Source: a virus. From it: DNA of 30,696 bases. Both the position numbers and the translations under genes were made by a program. The notes beneath the pieces were generated by a model. That model did not search any database and was not told the DNA's origin. It saw only the letters and a program-made list of their open reading frames with translations. Of this stretch, positions 6,282-16,313 are shown in pieces; the first letter of the stretch is position 1; the number at the start of each line of letters is the position of its first letter. The DNA lies in IMG/VR virus record IMGVR_UViG_3300037493_000814, positions 1 to 30,696 of that record; one strand, 5' to 3'.

Positions 6282-8006
6282 TTACACTAAATGTTGTATA
6301 AAGTCAGGTAGTTTATTTGTAGTATGTCCAACAATTCTATAATGTTCTTTTGCTTGTTCTTTAGTCATCAAGCGAATGTAAGGATCATTTGTAGGATCGT
6401 ATTCTGATTGACCATAATCACAAGAATCATCATAAAATCCTTCAGAAGGAATTGATACATGTTTATGTTTTAATTTAACTATAGGCTTAATATGTTCTAC
6501 ACCTGTTAATTTACTAAATGCTTCTTCTATATCTGATTCGTCATCTTCATTATAGGAAAAGCCCCGATTAAAATTTTCTTGAAAACTAATAATTTTGCTA
6601 CCTAACCAGGACAAGTTACCGGTAACAAATTGTTCTTGTAACATTACATGTAATTCTTTCATGTCTACCTTTTTATTGGTATAAACACAATCATGCACAC
6701 GCAATAACACTTTTATATCGTTATCTTGTATAAATTTACTTGACATATCCATGATAATCCGTTCTGTTTTCTGAAAGAAATATGCCATAACTCTGCTTCT
6801 GTTTAATGCATTTCTTCCATCAACTAAGAATGGCTGTAGTTCTTTGGTTACTACTTGTTCGTTGATAAGCATATCTGTAATCAGTTTAGTCATCTCTTGT
6901 TGTTCAATGATAAACTGACTCATCCAAGAATCCTTCAAAAACAAATCTACTGATTTAGTTTTAACTCCATTAATCATTTTAGTGTATTCTATCATTTTTC
7001 TTTTTCCATCATGACCTTTGATTGGATAAGAAAAAATATCGCTTAATGAATTTTGTTGCCAATTATTTCTTTTATCATAAAATCCTGGACTACTAGTAGT
7101 TGCCCCAAAGCCAATTGCTGTAATTGCTTCTTTGATAATTTTTAATCTGTTTTCAAAAAATTTATTAGATTGGTCAATATCAAAGCAATACATTGCTAAT
7201 CGTTTTCTTATGTTATCTTTGTATTTGCCACCGCCCTCAATGTATTCACTGGTATATGTGAATTTTTTGTTGGTAATATCACTTACATAGTTTAGTTTGA
7301 TAGCATAAACTGCTGTATTCAAATCATATTGATAATGATCACCCAATGCGGCATTTCGTACTACTTTACTAGTGTTTTGTAAATTGATACCTTTATAATA
7401 TCTACGCCCATACTCGCTTTCGCTAATAACTTGTGGAAGTATACCATTAGTCATTTCAGCAATTAATAATATAGAATCGGCTTCTTCATGGTATTCTTTA
7501 ATCTTGTCATTTTGAGTATGAAAGTTTTCATTGCCCTTCATAAATGCTTTAAGGCTATTGATATTGATTGGTGTGATGTCAACTAGATTTTCATCTGTAA
7601 TATCTACATTACCATAAAGTTGTATTAGTAATTCTTCAGTATTTTTTGTACGAATTAATTGTTTGAGGTTAAAATTGAGTGTCACGAATGATACCTTTCC
7701 ATTGATTGAATTACCTTCTTGTTCTACATTATAAAAGTTGCTAAATTTCTTCATTACATTGGCAAACTTTTCTCTTTTATCAGTTCCATATATGGACATG
7801 AGACCGCATTTTGTTACAAAATCATCATGTGCTAATTGATATAAATCTGCTTTCTGATATTTAAGTTTATCAGTTAACTGATTTACCAATATATTTCTAT
7901 AATGGTCAATTGCATGATCAATTCGTTTTATATGCCATTCTTGGGTAGCCTTGAAGTAATTGTAAATGGGCTGTGGATCAACAGGTAAAAAATCAGCAAG
8001 ATTCAT
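6282..8006 (-). CDS. Putative palm-domain nucleic acid polymerase
   Basis: 574 aa. Reading in order: GRRYYKGINLQN (200-211); motif A candidate YDLNTAVYAI with D228; motif B candidate K292-x7-F300-G301, matching the K-x7-(Y/F)-G spacing of family A DNA polymerases and T7-type RNA polymerases; motif C candidate RVHDCVYT with H438-D439, like the HD(E/S) of the same superfamily. The N-terminal 190 residues are helical with no recognisable exonuclease or primase signature; the C-terminal 90 residues are acidic then basic. It is the only replication-type gene found, so it probably copies the phage genome or transcribes it. A strong AGGAG lies just before the ATG. The identity rests on motif reading only, and the catalytic call is an inference. 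Confidence 0.55.
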   Translation of the reverse strand: MNLADFLPVDPQPIYNYFKATQEWHIKRIDHAIDHYRNILVNQLTDKLKYQKADLYQLAHDDFVTKCGLMSIYGTDKREKFANVMKKFSNFYNVEQEGNSINGKVSFVTLNFNLKQLIRTKNTEELLIQLYGNVDITDENLVDITPININSLKAFMKGNENFHTQNDKIKEYHEEADSILLIAEMTNGILPQVISESEYGRRYYKGINLQNTSKVVRNAALGDHYQYDLNTAVYAIKLNYVSDITNKKFTYTSEYIEGGGKYKDNIRKRLAMYCFDIDQSNKFFENRLKIIKEAITAIGFGATTSSPGFYDKRNNWQQNSLSDIFSYPIKGHDGKRKMIEYTKMINGVKTKSVDLFLKDSWMSQFIIEQQEMTKLITDMLINEQVVTKELQPFLVDGRNALNRSRVMAYFFQKTERIIMDMSSKFIQDNDIKVLLRVHDCVYTNKKVDMKELHVMLQEQFVTGNLSWLGSKIISFQENFNRGFSYNEDDESDIEEAFSKLTGVEHIKPIVKLKHKHVSIPSEGFYDDSCDYGQSEYDPTNDPYIRLMTKEQAKEHYRIVGHTTNKLPDFIQHLV

Positions 8007-8179
8007 GCTATCTCTCCTACTAGATCAGAGCATGAGTTTGCTTTACCCGGGGGCGTTTCCCCGTAGGGGATATGCCCCGTGATGAATTTAAGATGAGAAC
8101 ATCTATTAGTCGTATCACTTTTTTGTTCTATATTAGTCGTATCACTTTTTAATATTAACCAGTTATAATTTATTTTCAT
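8003..8179 (-). CDS. Possible small leader protein (58 aa)
   Basis: Begins MKINYNWLILKSDTTN and overlaps the polymerase ATG in an ATGA tetramer, as several true gene pairs here do. Against it, the frame runs through two perfect 20-bp repeats (giving KSDTTN twice) and a GC-rich hairpin, and the composition is unlike the neighbours. It could be a coupled leader peptide or simply an open frame through a control region. An upstream in-frame TTG (8194) is less likely. Confidence 0.3.
   Translation of the reverse strand: MKINYNWLILKSDTTNIEQKSDTTNRCSHLKFITGHIPYGETPPGKANSCSDLVGEIA
8048..8079. promoter_or_regulatory. GC-rich nested hairpin before the polymerase gene
   Basis: GGGGC (8050-8054) pairs with GCCCC (8074-8078), and inside it TCCCC (8058-8062) pairs with GGGGA (8066-8070) around a GTA loop, with a symmetric 3x3 internal loop. 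It stands out in an AT-rich genome. No U-tract follows on either strand, so it is not an intrinsic terminator. It lies about 40 nt upstream of the polymerase ATG: an mRNA leader structure or part of a replication origin. Confidence 0.6.
8104..8150. repeat. Two perfect 20-bp direct repeats, 27-bp period
   Basis: TATTAGTCGTATCACTTTTT occurs at 8104-8123 and 8131-8150. On the minus strand each contains GTGATACGACTAATA. Tandem repeats upstream of the replication gene suggest iterons, operators or phage-type promoters. Confidence 0.8.
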
Positions 8180-8186
8180 ATATGTA

Positions 8187-8271
8187 TTTCTCAATTGATA
8201 GTAATTCTCATTCTCTTTTAGCGTAAAGATGACAGCCCTGACGCTAACCAGGGACTGTCTTGATTGAGAAA
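8187..8271. ncRNA. Structured non-coding element with nested and overlapping stems
   Basis: An outer stem pairs 8187-8198 with 8260-8271 (9 Watson-Crick pairs then U-G, G-U and A-U if read as plus-strand RNA). Inside, 8218-8224 (TTAGCGT) can pair with 8241-8247 (ACGCTAA), and 8232-8240 (ACAGCCCTG) with 8249-8258 (CAGGGACTGT, one bulge). These two inner stems interleave, so they are alternatives or a pseudoknot. Such nesting is unlikely by chance in 85 bp. Transcription strand and function are unknown: leader switch, structured RNA or origin. Confidence 0.45.
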
Positions 8272-8292
8272 CATAAAATGTCAGAGTATTAA

Positions 8293-8314
8293 ACTGACTA
8301 TCTATTTAGTCAGT
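8293..8314. promoter_or_regulatory. Perfect 8-bp dyad, candidate operator
   Basis: ACTGACTA (8293-8300) and TAGTCAGT (8307-8314) form a perfect inverted repeat with a 6-base centre. On the minus strand it abuts a possible -10 TATACT, with a weak TAGTTA -35 17 nt upstream, so it could be an operator for the leftward transcript. GACTATCT from this dyad recurs at 8379-8386 inside the spacer of the plus-strand promoter. Confidence 0.45.
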
Positions 8315-8365
8315 ATATACACAAACCATACTTTTAACTAGTGTTTTGGATAAACCCAGAAGAAT

Positions 8366-8394
8366 TTGACAATAAATAGACTATCTGATATACT
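8366..8394 (+). promoter_or_regulatory. Consensus sigma70 promoter for the lipoprotein gene
   Basis: TTGACA (8366-8371), 17-nt spacer, TATACT (8389-8394), with an extended -10 TGA directly before it. Expected transcription start is 8400-8402, which coincides with the lipoprotein ATG at 8401, so the mRNA would be leaderless. The best promoter in the window. Confidence 0.85.
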
Positions 8395-8400
8395 ACATCT

Positions 8401-8655
8401 ATGAAATCATTAATCGTTCTCTTTATCCTGCTTCTTACAGGTTGTGGCACTTGTCAGCATCATTGTATCGCAGGATTTGGTCCTGGCAATAAAGCATTTG
8501 ATGCTATGGGTGATCATTACGACACAATGGACCCATGTCAATATCATGGTAAGCCTGAGGGCTATAAACTTGCTGATTTTTGTTTTGCTAATAGAAGTAA
8601 AACTGTTTATCATGTCAGAGATACTAACGGTAAAACAATTTACAAGGTCCAATAA
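8401..8655 (+). CDS. Phage lipoprotein (moron), candidate superinfection exclusion
   Basis: 84 aa; the only plus-strand gene. MKSLIVLFILLLTGC is a type II signal peptide with lipobox LTGC, so C15 would be lipidated. Mature protein is about 70 aa with C18, C22, C46 and C61 available for two disulphides, and ends in VYHVRDTNGKTIYKV. It has its own consensus promoter, a terminator directly after the stop and opposite orientation to all neighbours: the layout of a moron. Short lipoproteins of this size in other phages (T5 Llp) block the phage receptor, so superinfection exclusion is a fair hypothesis; an outer spanin is less likely because there is no proline-rich region and no partner nested with it. 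No Shine-Dalgarno, consistent with a leaderless message. Confidence 0.82.
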   Translation: MKSLIVLFILLLTGCGTCQHHCIAGFGPGNKAFDAMGDHYDTMDPCQYHGKPEGYKLADFCFANRSKTVYHVRDTNGKTIYKVQ

Positions 8656-8657
8656 AA

Positions 8658-8685
8658 AAAGCCCCAATATTTCTATTAGGGCTTT
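8658..8685. terminator. Terminator between Dps and lipoprotein transcripts
   Basis: AAAGCCC (8658-8664) and GGGCTTT (8679-8685) form a stem with a 14-nt loop. On the minus strand the stem is followed by a run of T (complement of the seven A at 8654-8660), a strong terminator for the late leftward operon. On the plus strand the T-run is only three, so lipoprotein termination would be weaker. The 154 bp from here to the Dps stop hold only a possible TAAATA motif (8811-8820) and no convincing gene. Confidence 0.82.
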
Positions 8686-8839
8686 AAGGATAACGGAATA
8701 AAATGACTACAATATTATTATAATTTATGTAGAGAATGCTATAAGGATGAAGTTAAATGGCATTATAACTTCAAGATATGCAATCAGTAGGATACGCACT
8801 TTCTACACAACTATTTATCAATAGTAATAGTATATGTAA

Positions 8840-9274
8840 TTATTCTGTAGTGCTACGAAGTTTCCACATAATCTTACCTAGGTCATCCATCTGACCTTCA
8901 ATGAAGTTGATTAGCCCATAGCACTTTTCTTCAACTGCCATATCATGACATTCTTCATAATGATCCATTAAAATCTGACTATCTGCTAGTAAATCTTTGA
9001 CCATTCGTAATGCTTCTGGTCTTTCCTTACCATCCTCAATAGAACCAAGTTCCATAATTCGTTTTAGACTGAATGGTGCAATTGCTTGCAATACACGAAT
9101 ATGTTCAGGAATACTATCACTTGCTTCATCAGCAAATTCATATACTTCACCAAACAATTGATGATACTGAACAAAGTCAGGACCTACAACATTAACATGA
9201 AAGCCATGCGCCTTTACATAGTATTGGTAGTTTGTTGCGAATAATCGCTTCATACATTCTATTAATTTTTCCAT
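8840..9274 (-). CDS. Dps-like ferritin protein
   Basis: 144 aa. Fits the Dps fold: YVKAHGFHVNVVGPDFVQYH near the N-terminus and the family ending GQMDDLGKIMWKLRS. Ferroxidase ligands at the dimer interface are H26, H38 (12 apart, as in family), D53 and E57; the usual Asp four residues after the second His is G42, with E43 next to it, so iron oxidation may be altered. Dps proteins form 12-mers that store iron and protect DNA from oxidative damage. It lacks the long basic N-terminal tail that E. coli Dps uses to bind DNA. It is the last gene of the late leftward operon, with AAAGGACAAATAAA before the ATG and a CTAAATACTAC motif at 9287. Likely acquired from a bacterium. Confidence 0.82.
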   Translation of the reverse strand: MEKLIECMKRLFATNYQYYVKAHGFHVNVVGPDFVQYHQLFGEVYEFADEASDSIPEHIRVLQAIAPFSLKRIMELGSIEDGKERPEALRMVKDLLADSQILMDHYEECHDMAVEEKCYGLINFIEGQMDDLGKIMWKLRSTTE

Positions 9275-9275
9275 T

Positions 9276-9470
9276 TTATTTGTCCTTTGTAGTATTTAGT
9301 TTGATTTCTATTCTGTCCATTTGTTTAGTCAATTGTTCTATTTGAGTATGAACGACCGCGACTTTAGTTGATAGTTCATCTATCTTAGTGTTCATTGACA
9401 TATAACCAGTACCACCTAAACCAAGTGATCCAATGACTATCCATGATAATTGTTTAAGACTGAATTCCAT
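9276..9470 (-). CDS. Membrane-anchored coiled-coil protein, lysis candidate
   Basis: 64 aa from the ATG at 9470, chosen because it follows the upstream stop by 4 nt; an in-frame upstream ATG at 9542 would overlap the previous gene by 68 bp. Residues 8-27 (LSWIVIGSLGLGGTGYMSMN) form one membrane segment; 28-60 are a heptad-like coiled coil (KIDELSTKVAVVHTQIEQLT). This architecture is shared by inner-membrane spanins and by XhlA/holin-associated proteins. Its place after the fibre genes, where lysis genes often sit, supports a lysis role, but no motif proves it. Confidence 0.6.
   Translation of the reverse strand: MEFSLKQLSWIVIGSLGLGGTGYMSMNTKIDELSTKVAVVHTQIEQLTKQMDRIEIKLNTTKDK
9287..9300 (-). 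promoter_or_regulatory. CTAAATACTAC motif upstream of Dps gene
   Basis: Minus-strand ACTAAATACTACAA, 13-26 nt before the Dps ATG and inside the 3' end of the coiled-coil gene. Weaker member of the recurrent TAAATA set (C rather than A or T before TAAATA). Confidence 0.3.
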
Positions 9471-9474
9471 TTGT

Positions 9475-9687
9475 TTATTCTGGTAATGGTAAGTTAAAAA
9501 AGATTCTTGCCTCTTCTTCACTATCAAAGTAGTACCAATCATTGACTGGATAAGTGTAGGTATCTTTTTGATCTATGCTTAATTCTATGCCATCCGGGAA
9601 TATAATATAATTTGGCGCACAAAATAAGCGTAATTCTTCATCACATTTATAAAAACCCGGGACTGGTATTGTTTCAATTGTTTCCAT
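9475..9687 (-). CDS. Hypothetical protein (70 aa)
   Basis: Not recognised. Acidic, aromatic-rich (METIETIPVPGFYKCDEELR at the start, NDWYYFDSEEEARIFFNLP near the end), no membrane segment. It lies 3 nt after the LRR protein gene and 4 nt before the coiled-coil gene, so it is co-transcribed with them. Could be a virion accessory or a lysis regulator; nothing in the sequence decides. Confidence 0.68.
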   Translation of the reverse strand: METIETIPVPGFYKCDEELRLFCAPNYIIFPDGIELSIDQKDTYTYPVNDWYYFDSEEEARIFFNLPLPE

Positions 9688-9690
9688 ATA

Positions 9691-12249
9691 TTATCCTGTC
9701 AATGTAAAATTCTTAAATGTTGCTAATGTAGTATTCAAGTTTCTACTTGAAATTGATGTTGTAGTGGCATTACCGCTGGGCCACGCTGTTAATACAATAT
9801 TAGCATTAGTATTGATACTTGCTATTTTAACATCAAATAATCCATTTGCTGGACCTGCTGCTGTTAATGTTAATGGTGTACCGCCGGGAGTGGCACTTAC
9901 ATCATAATATGTTGGTGAGGTGCCAGACGCATTTGATACATAGTATGGTGTATTTGCTGTTAATCCACCGGTTGCAGCAAATACTTTAATCATATTATTT
10001 GCGTCTGCTAAATTGTTTGCTGATAATTTACTATTAGCATATGTTGTGATTGATACATTGGCAGTTAAATTAGCACTAGTACAAGTCATACCAACTATTA
10101 AATTAGTAGTGTTTGTCATAGTAACAACATTACTTGTATTGTTCCATGTGCCAGATAAACTTACTGCTGCCGAACTCGCCGGCGTATTAGTAATTGTAAT
10201 TGTTTTACCTGTTGTATTGGCAATTAAATTTGCAAATATATTTTCCATGGGTGTTTTGGCTAATAAGGTATCAGTAAGAGTAATACTTTGCCTAACATTG
10301 CTAATATTTAATGTAGCCAAATTATTACAGTTAGCAAATGTAGTTGTTAAAGCACTGATGCCATTTGCATTAATATTGCCAATACTTGCTATTCCAGAAC
10401 AACCAGAAAATGTCTGAACAGCAGTAAAACCAGTAGTCTTGGCTCCTAGGTCAGGCACTTGTTCTAAATTTGTACATCCAGTAAACATGGTACTCATATT
10501 AGTACTATTGGCTAAACTATTAGCAAATGTTGTTGGAATAGTTCTCAATGGAAAACATTGATAAAAAATAGTACTGGTATCACATGATACATTTGATATA
10601 GCAAATGTATTTGGAATAGATTGCATTGAAGAAGCAGCACCAAACATATTGTTCATGCTAATGCAGTTTGACGTATTAAATGCAGGAAAAGTAACTAATG
10701 AACTACATGATGCAAACATACTGCTCATATCAACGACTTTATTTGTTACAAATAAAGGCACACTTTGTAAATTATTACAAGCACTAAACATTGTAGTCAT
10801 GGTTGTAACATTAGCAGTATTAAATAATGGTACTGTTTGTAATGATCTACAATTTTGAAACATATTACCCATAAGTGTTGCACTAATAGTATTAAAAGTT
10901 GGAACAGTAACCAAACTATAACAGTTCAAAAACATATTGGTAAAAACTGTTACGCCACTAGTATTAAATAAACTTATATTTTTTAAGTTATAGCAATTTT
11001 GAAACATGCCGACGCAAGTTGTTAATAAACTTGTAGTTATTAATGGACCAACAGAAACTAATGCAGTAGCGCCAGCAAATGAGATACTAGGTGCTTTACT
11101 AAAATTGATTCCGGGCACTGTTCTTAAATTATAACAAGTTGCAATCCAAGATGTAGTTGTAGTTACATTACCAAAATTAAACAATGGCAATGTTTGTAAT
11201 GACCAACAATTTTGAAACATACTTGCAATAGTTGTAACATTAACTGTGTTAAATAATGGAATATTAACTAATGAAAGACAACCAGTAAACATTGAACTTG
11301 TATCTGTTAATAATGTACTAAAATTTAATCTAGGTATGGTCAGTAAACTAGTAGCAGTACTAAACATGCTAGTAGCAGTAGTAACTTTAGATACATCTAA
11401 TCCCACGATTGTTCTTAAACTAGGACAATTACTAAACATACTAGCACAGGTAGTATTATTAGTTGAAGTGGAATAATCAGGTACTATTTGTAAATTAGTG
11501 CAACTTAGAAAAAATGACGACATGTTATTAAATTTAGTACAATCTATACTTGGGGCAACTTGTAGTGATAAACAATTTTGAAAAAAACCAGAACCACTGT
11601 ATGTGTTTAATGTTATATTTGAAAAATTTAATGTTGGAACTGACTGTAATTTACTACAATTAGCAAAAAATAAGCCACTAAATGTAGATGCGGTAGACAT
11701 CAATTGATATTGTTGTAACCAAGTCATAAAAACTGTTTGACTACCTGCTCCACATGTAGTTGATGTCATGAATGGACTACCAACAATAATATCTAACCAC
11801 TTGGCCGAATATGTGCTTAATGCCGGCACATTAACATATTTTACTTGTAATCCAACACTAGTTAAATTGCCGGTAGTTGGTGTAACAGTTATAATTGTTT
11901 GTCTATATCCTTCAGAAGTAGTTGTGCCTGCACTTATACTAGCATAATCAAATACTTTTTGTGCTGTAGCACCACTAGCAAATGTTTGAGTTGCTGATCC
12001 ATCTCCCCAATCAACCGTATAAGTTCCTGCGCTTGTTGCTGCTGTAAACGCAATATAATTATTTGTATCATTGGTAATAGCAAGCAATCCAGCAAACTTT
12101 TGATCTGTACTTGTAACAGTTGGCAATGTTAGCCAATCACCCGGTCTAGTCCATGCTGTTGGAGCATTGTTTGGTAATGCTACTGGAAAAACAGGTGTTG
12201 GTATATTCCTAGGCGCAATATTACTACTAGAAAATGTTTTGATACTCAT
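9691..12249 (-). CDS. BspA-type leucine-rich-repeat adhesin
   Basis: 852 aa. N-terminus holds WTRPGDWLTLP (33-43), a lead-in seen in phage fibre proteins, and a YTVDWGDGS stretch (77-85) of PKD type. Residues about 193-650 contain some 19 repeats of about 24 aa with the pattern MF-x-NC-x-SLQ-x-VP-x-FNTS-x-VTTM, the DUF285/BspA LRR class that includes bacterial surface adhesins. The last 200 residues are Thr/Asn-rich beta, with a module TANTPYYVSNASGTSP related to one in the 253-aa protein. Probable receptor-binding or adhesion protein on the tail. Starts by a TAATG overlap with the 108-aa gene. The repeats vary strongly, so this is not recent slippage. Confidence 0.82.
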   Translation of the reverse strand: MSIKTFSSSNIAPRNIPTPVFPVALPNNAPTAWTRPGDWLTLPTVTSTDQKFAGLLAITNDTNNYIAFTAATSAGTYTVDWGDGSATQTFASGATAQKVFDYASISAGTTTSEGYRQTIITVTPTTGNLTSVGLQVKYVNVPALSTYSAKWLDIIVGSPFMTSTTCGAGSQTVFMTWLQQYQLMSTASTFSGLFFANCSKLQSVPTLNFSNITLNTYSGSGFFQNCLSLQVAPSIDCTKFNNMSSFFLSCTNLQIVPDYSTSTNNTTCASMFSNCPSLRTIVGLDVSKVTTATSMFSTATSLLTIPRLNFSTLLTDTSSMFTGCLSLVNIPLFNTVNVTTIASMFQNCWSLQTLPLFNFGNVTTTTSWIATCYNLRTVPGINFSKAPSISFAGATALVSVGPLITTSLLTTCVGMFQNCYNLKNISLFNTSGVTVFTNMFLNCYSLVTVPTFNTISATLMGNMFQNCRSLQTVPLFNTANVTTMTTMFSACNNLQSVPLFVTNKVVDMSSMFASCSSLVTFPAFNTSNCISMNNMFGAASSMQSIPNTFAISNVSCDTSTIFYQCFPLRTIPTTFANSLANSTNMSTMFTGCTNLEQVPDLGAKTTGFTAVQTFSGCSGIASIGNINANGISALTTTFANCNNLATLNISNVRQSITLTDTLLAKTPMENIFANLIANTTGKTITITNTPASSAAVSLSGTWNNTSNVVTMTNTTNLIVGMTCTSANLTANVSITTYANSKLSANNLADANNMIKVFAATGGLTANTPYYVSNASGTSPTYYDVSATPGGTPLTLTAAGPANGLFDVKIASINTNANIVLTAWPSGNATTTSISSRNLNTTLATFKNFTLTG

Positions 12250-12575
12250 TAGGTTATCTCCGAACCAAATAAACTAAATGACACATTTGCTGTATTAGCA
12301 TATACTGTTACAACATCAGTATTTGCCAATGCTACACCAATTGTTAAAAATAATGTGTCATTTGCACTTGCTACTGCGTCATAAACAATATATTGTTTTG
12401 CTTCAATTGCTGCTCCAGCAACTCTTACTGCTGCTCTTACTGTTGTACTAACACCCTGATTACATATTGCTAATGTACTACCCACTGCACCATTTGCTGT
12501 AGCGCAAGTGTACAATGTTGTGTTAGTTGTTGCTGCTGGGATAGATTGTCCCAATACTTTATAGTTTGTTGCCAT
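12249..12575 (-). CDS. Small virion-associated protein (108 aa)
   Basis: A beta-rich, hydrophobic protein (MATNYKVLGQSIPAATTNTT ... FSLFGSEIT). Very similar short proteins accompany tail-fibre genes in many marine phages; I recall the family but not a proven function. Probably an Ig-like or decoration-type virion component. Ends by TAATG overlap with the LRR gene, 1 nt after the collagen-like gene, so all three are translated in series. Confidence 0.75.
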   Translation of the reverse strand: MATNYKVLGQSIPAATTNTTLYTCATANGAVGSTLAICNQGVSTTVRAAVRVAGAAIEAKQYIVYDAVASANDTLFLTIGVALANTDVVTVYANTANVSFSLFGSEIT

Positions 12576-12576
12576 G

Positions 12577-16232
<3,656 letters not shown>

Positions 16233-16263
16233 ATTGTTTTTCCTTTGCTAACTCGCATGGTGA

Positions 16264-16291
16264 CGAACATTCGCTGTCTCGCAATTGTTCG
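16264..16291. promoter_or_regulatory. Leader hairpin upstream of 253-aa gene
   Basis: CGAACATTCGC (16264-16274) pairs with GCAATTGTTCG (16281-16291) through 11 positions with one mismatch and one wobble, loop of 6. No T-run follows on the minus strand. It lies between the TAAATA motif (16300) and the gene start (16232), so it would sit at the very 5' end of that mRNA, where it could protect the transcript or be a binding site. Confidence 0.5.
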
Positions 16292-16299
16292 TGTGTATA

Positions 16300-16313
16300 T
16301 AATCTATTTATGC
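16300..16313 (-). promoter_or_regulatory. ATAAATAGATTA motif, promoter for 253-aa gene and fibres
   Basis: Minus-strand GCATAAATAGATTA overlapping the stop of the FG-GAP gene. With TAAATA as -10, the 17-nt-spaced -35 is CTGATA (4/6). Intergenic and just upstream of the collagen/LRR fibre genes. Confidence 0.55.

Noticed and set aside
8218-8258. True H-type pseudoknot for the interleaved stems
   Set aside because: The connecting loop between 8247 and 8249 is one base, too short to cross a 7-bp stem easily, so alternative hairpins are more likely.
8410-8667. Minus-strand 85-aa frame and plus-strand 85-aa frame (8444-8701) over the lipoprotein gene
   Set aside because: Both overlap the lipoprotein gene, whose promoter, lipobox and terminator are clear. 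Neither has a start signal.
8658-8685. Terminator only for the plus strand
   Set aside because: The long T-run is on the minus strand; the plus-strand run is three T.
8703-8820. Possible 25-aa plus-strand frame after the lipoprotein (MKLNGIITSRYAISRIRTFY...)
   Set aside because: The ribosome site overlaps the start, it lies after a terminator and has no supporting context.
9471-9542. Longer N-terminus for the coiled-coil membrane protein (start at 9542)
   Set aside because: It would overlap the previous gene by 68 bp and put a charged stretch before the membrane segment; ATG 9470 fits the context.
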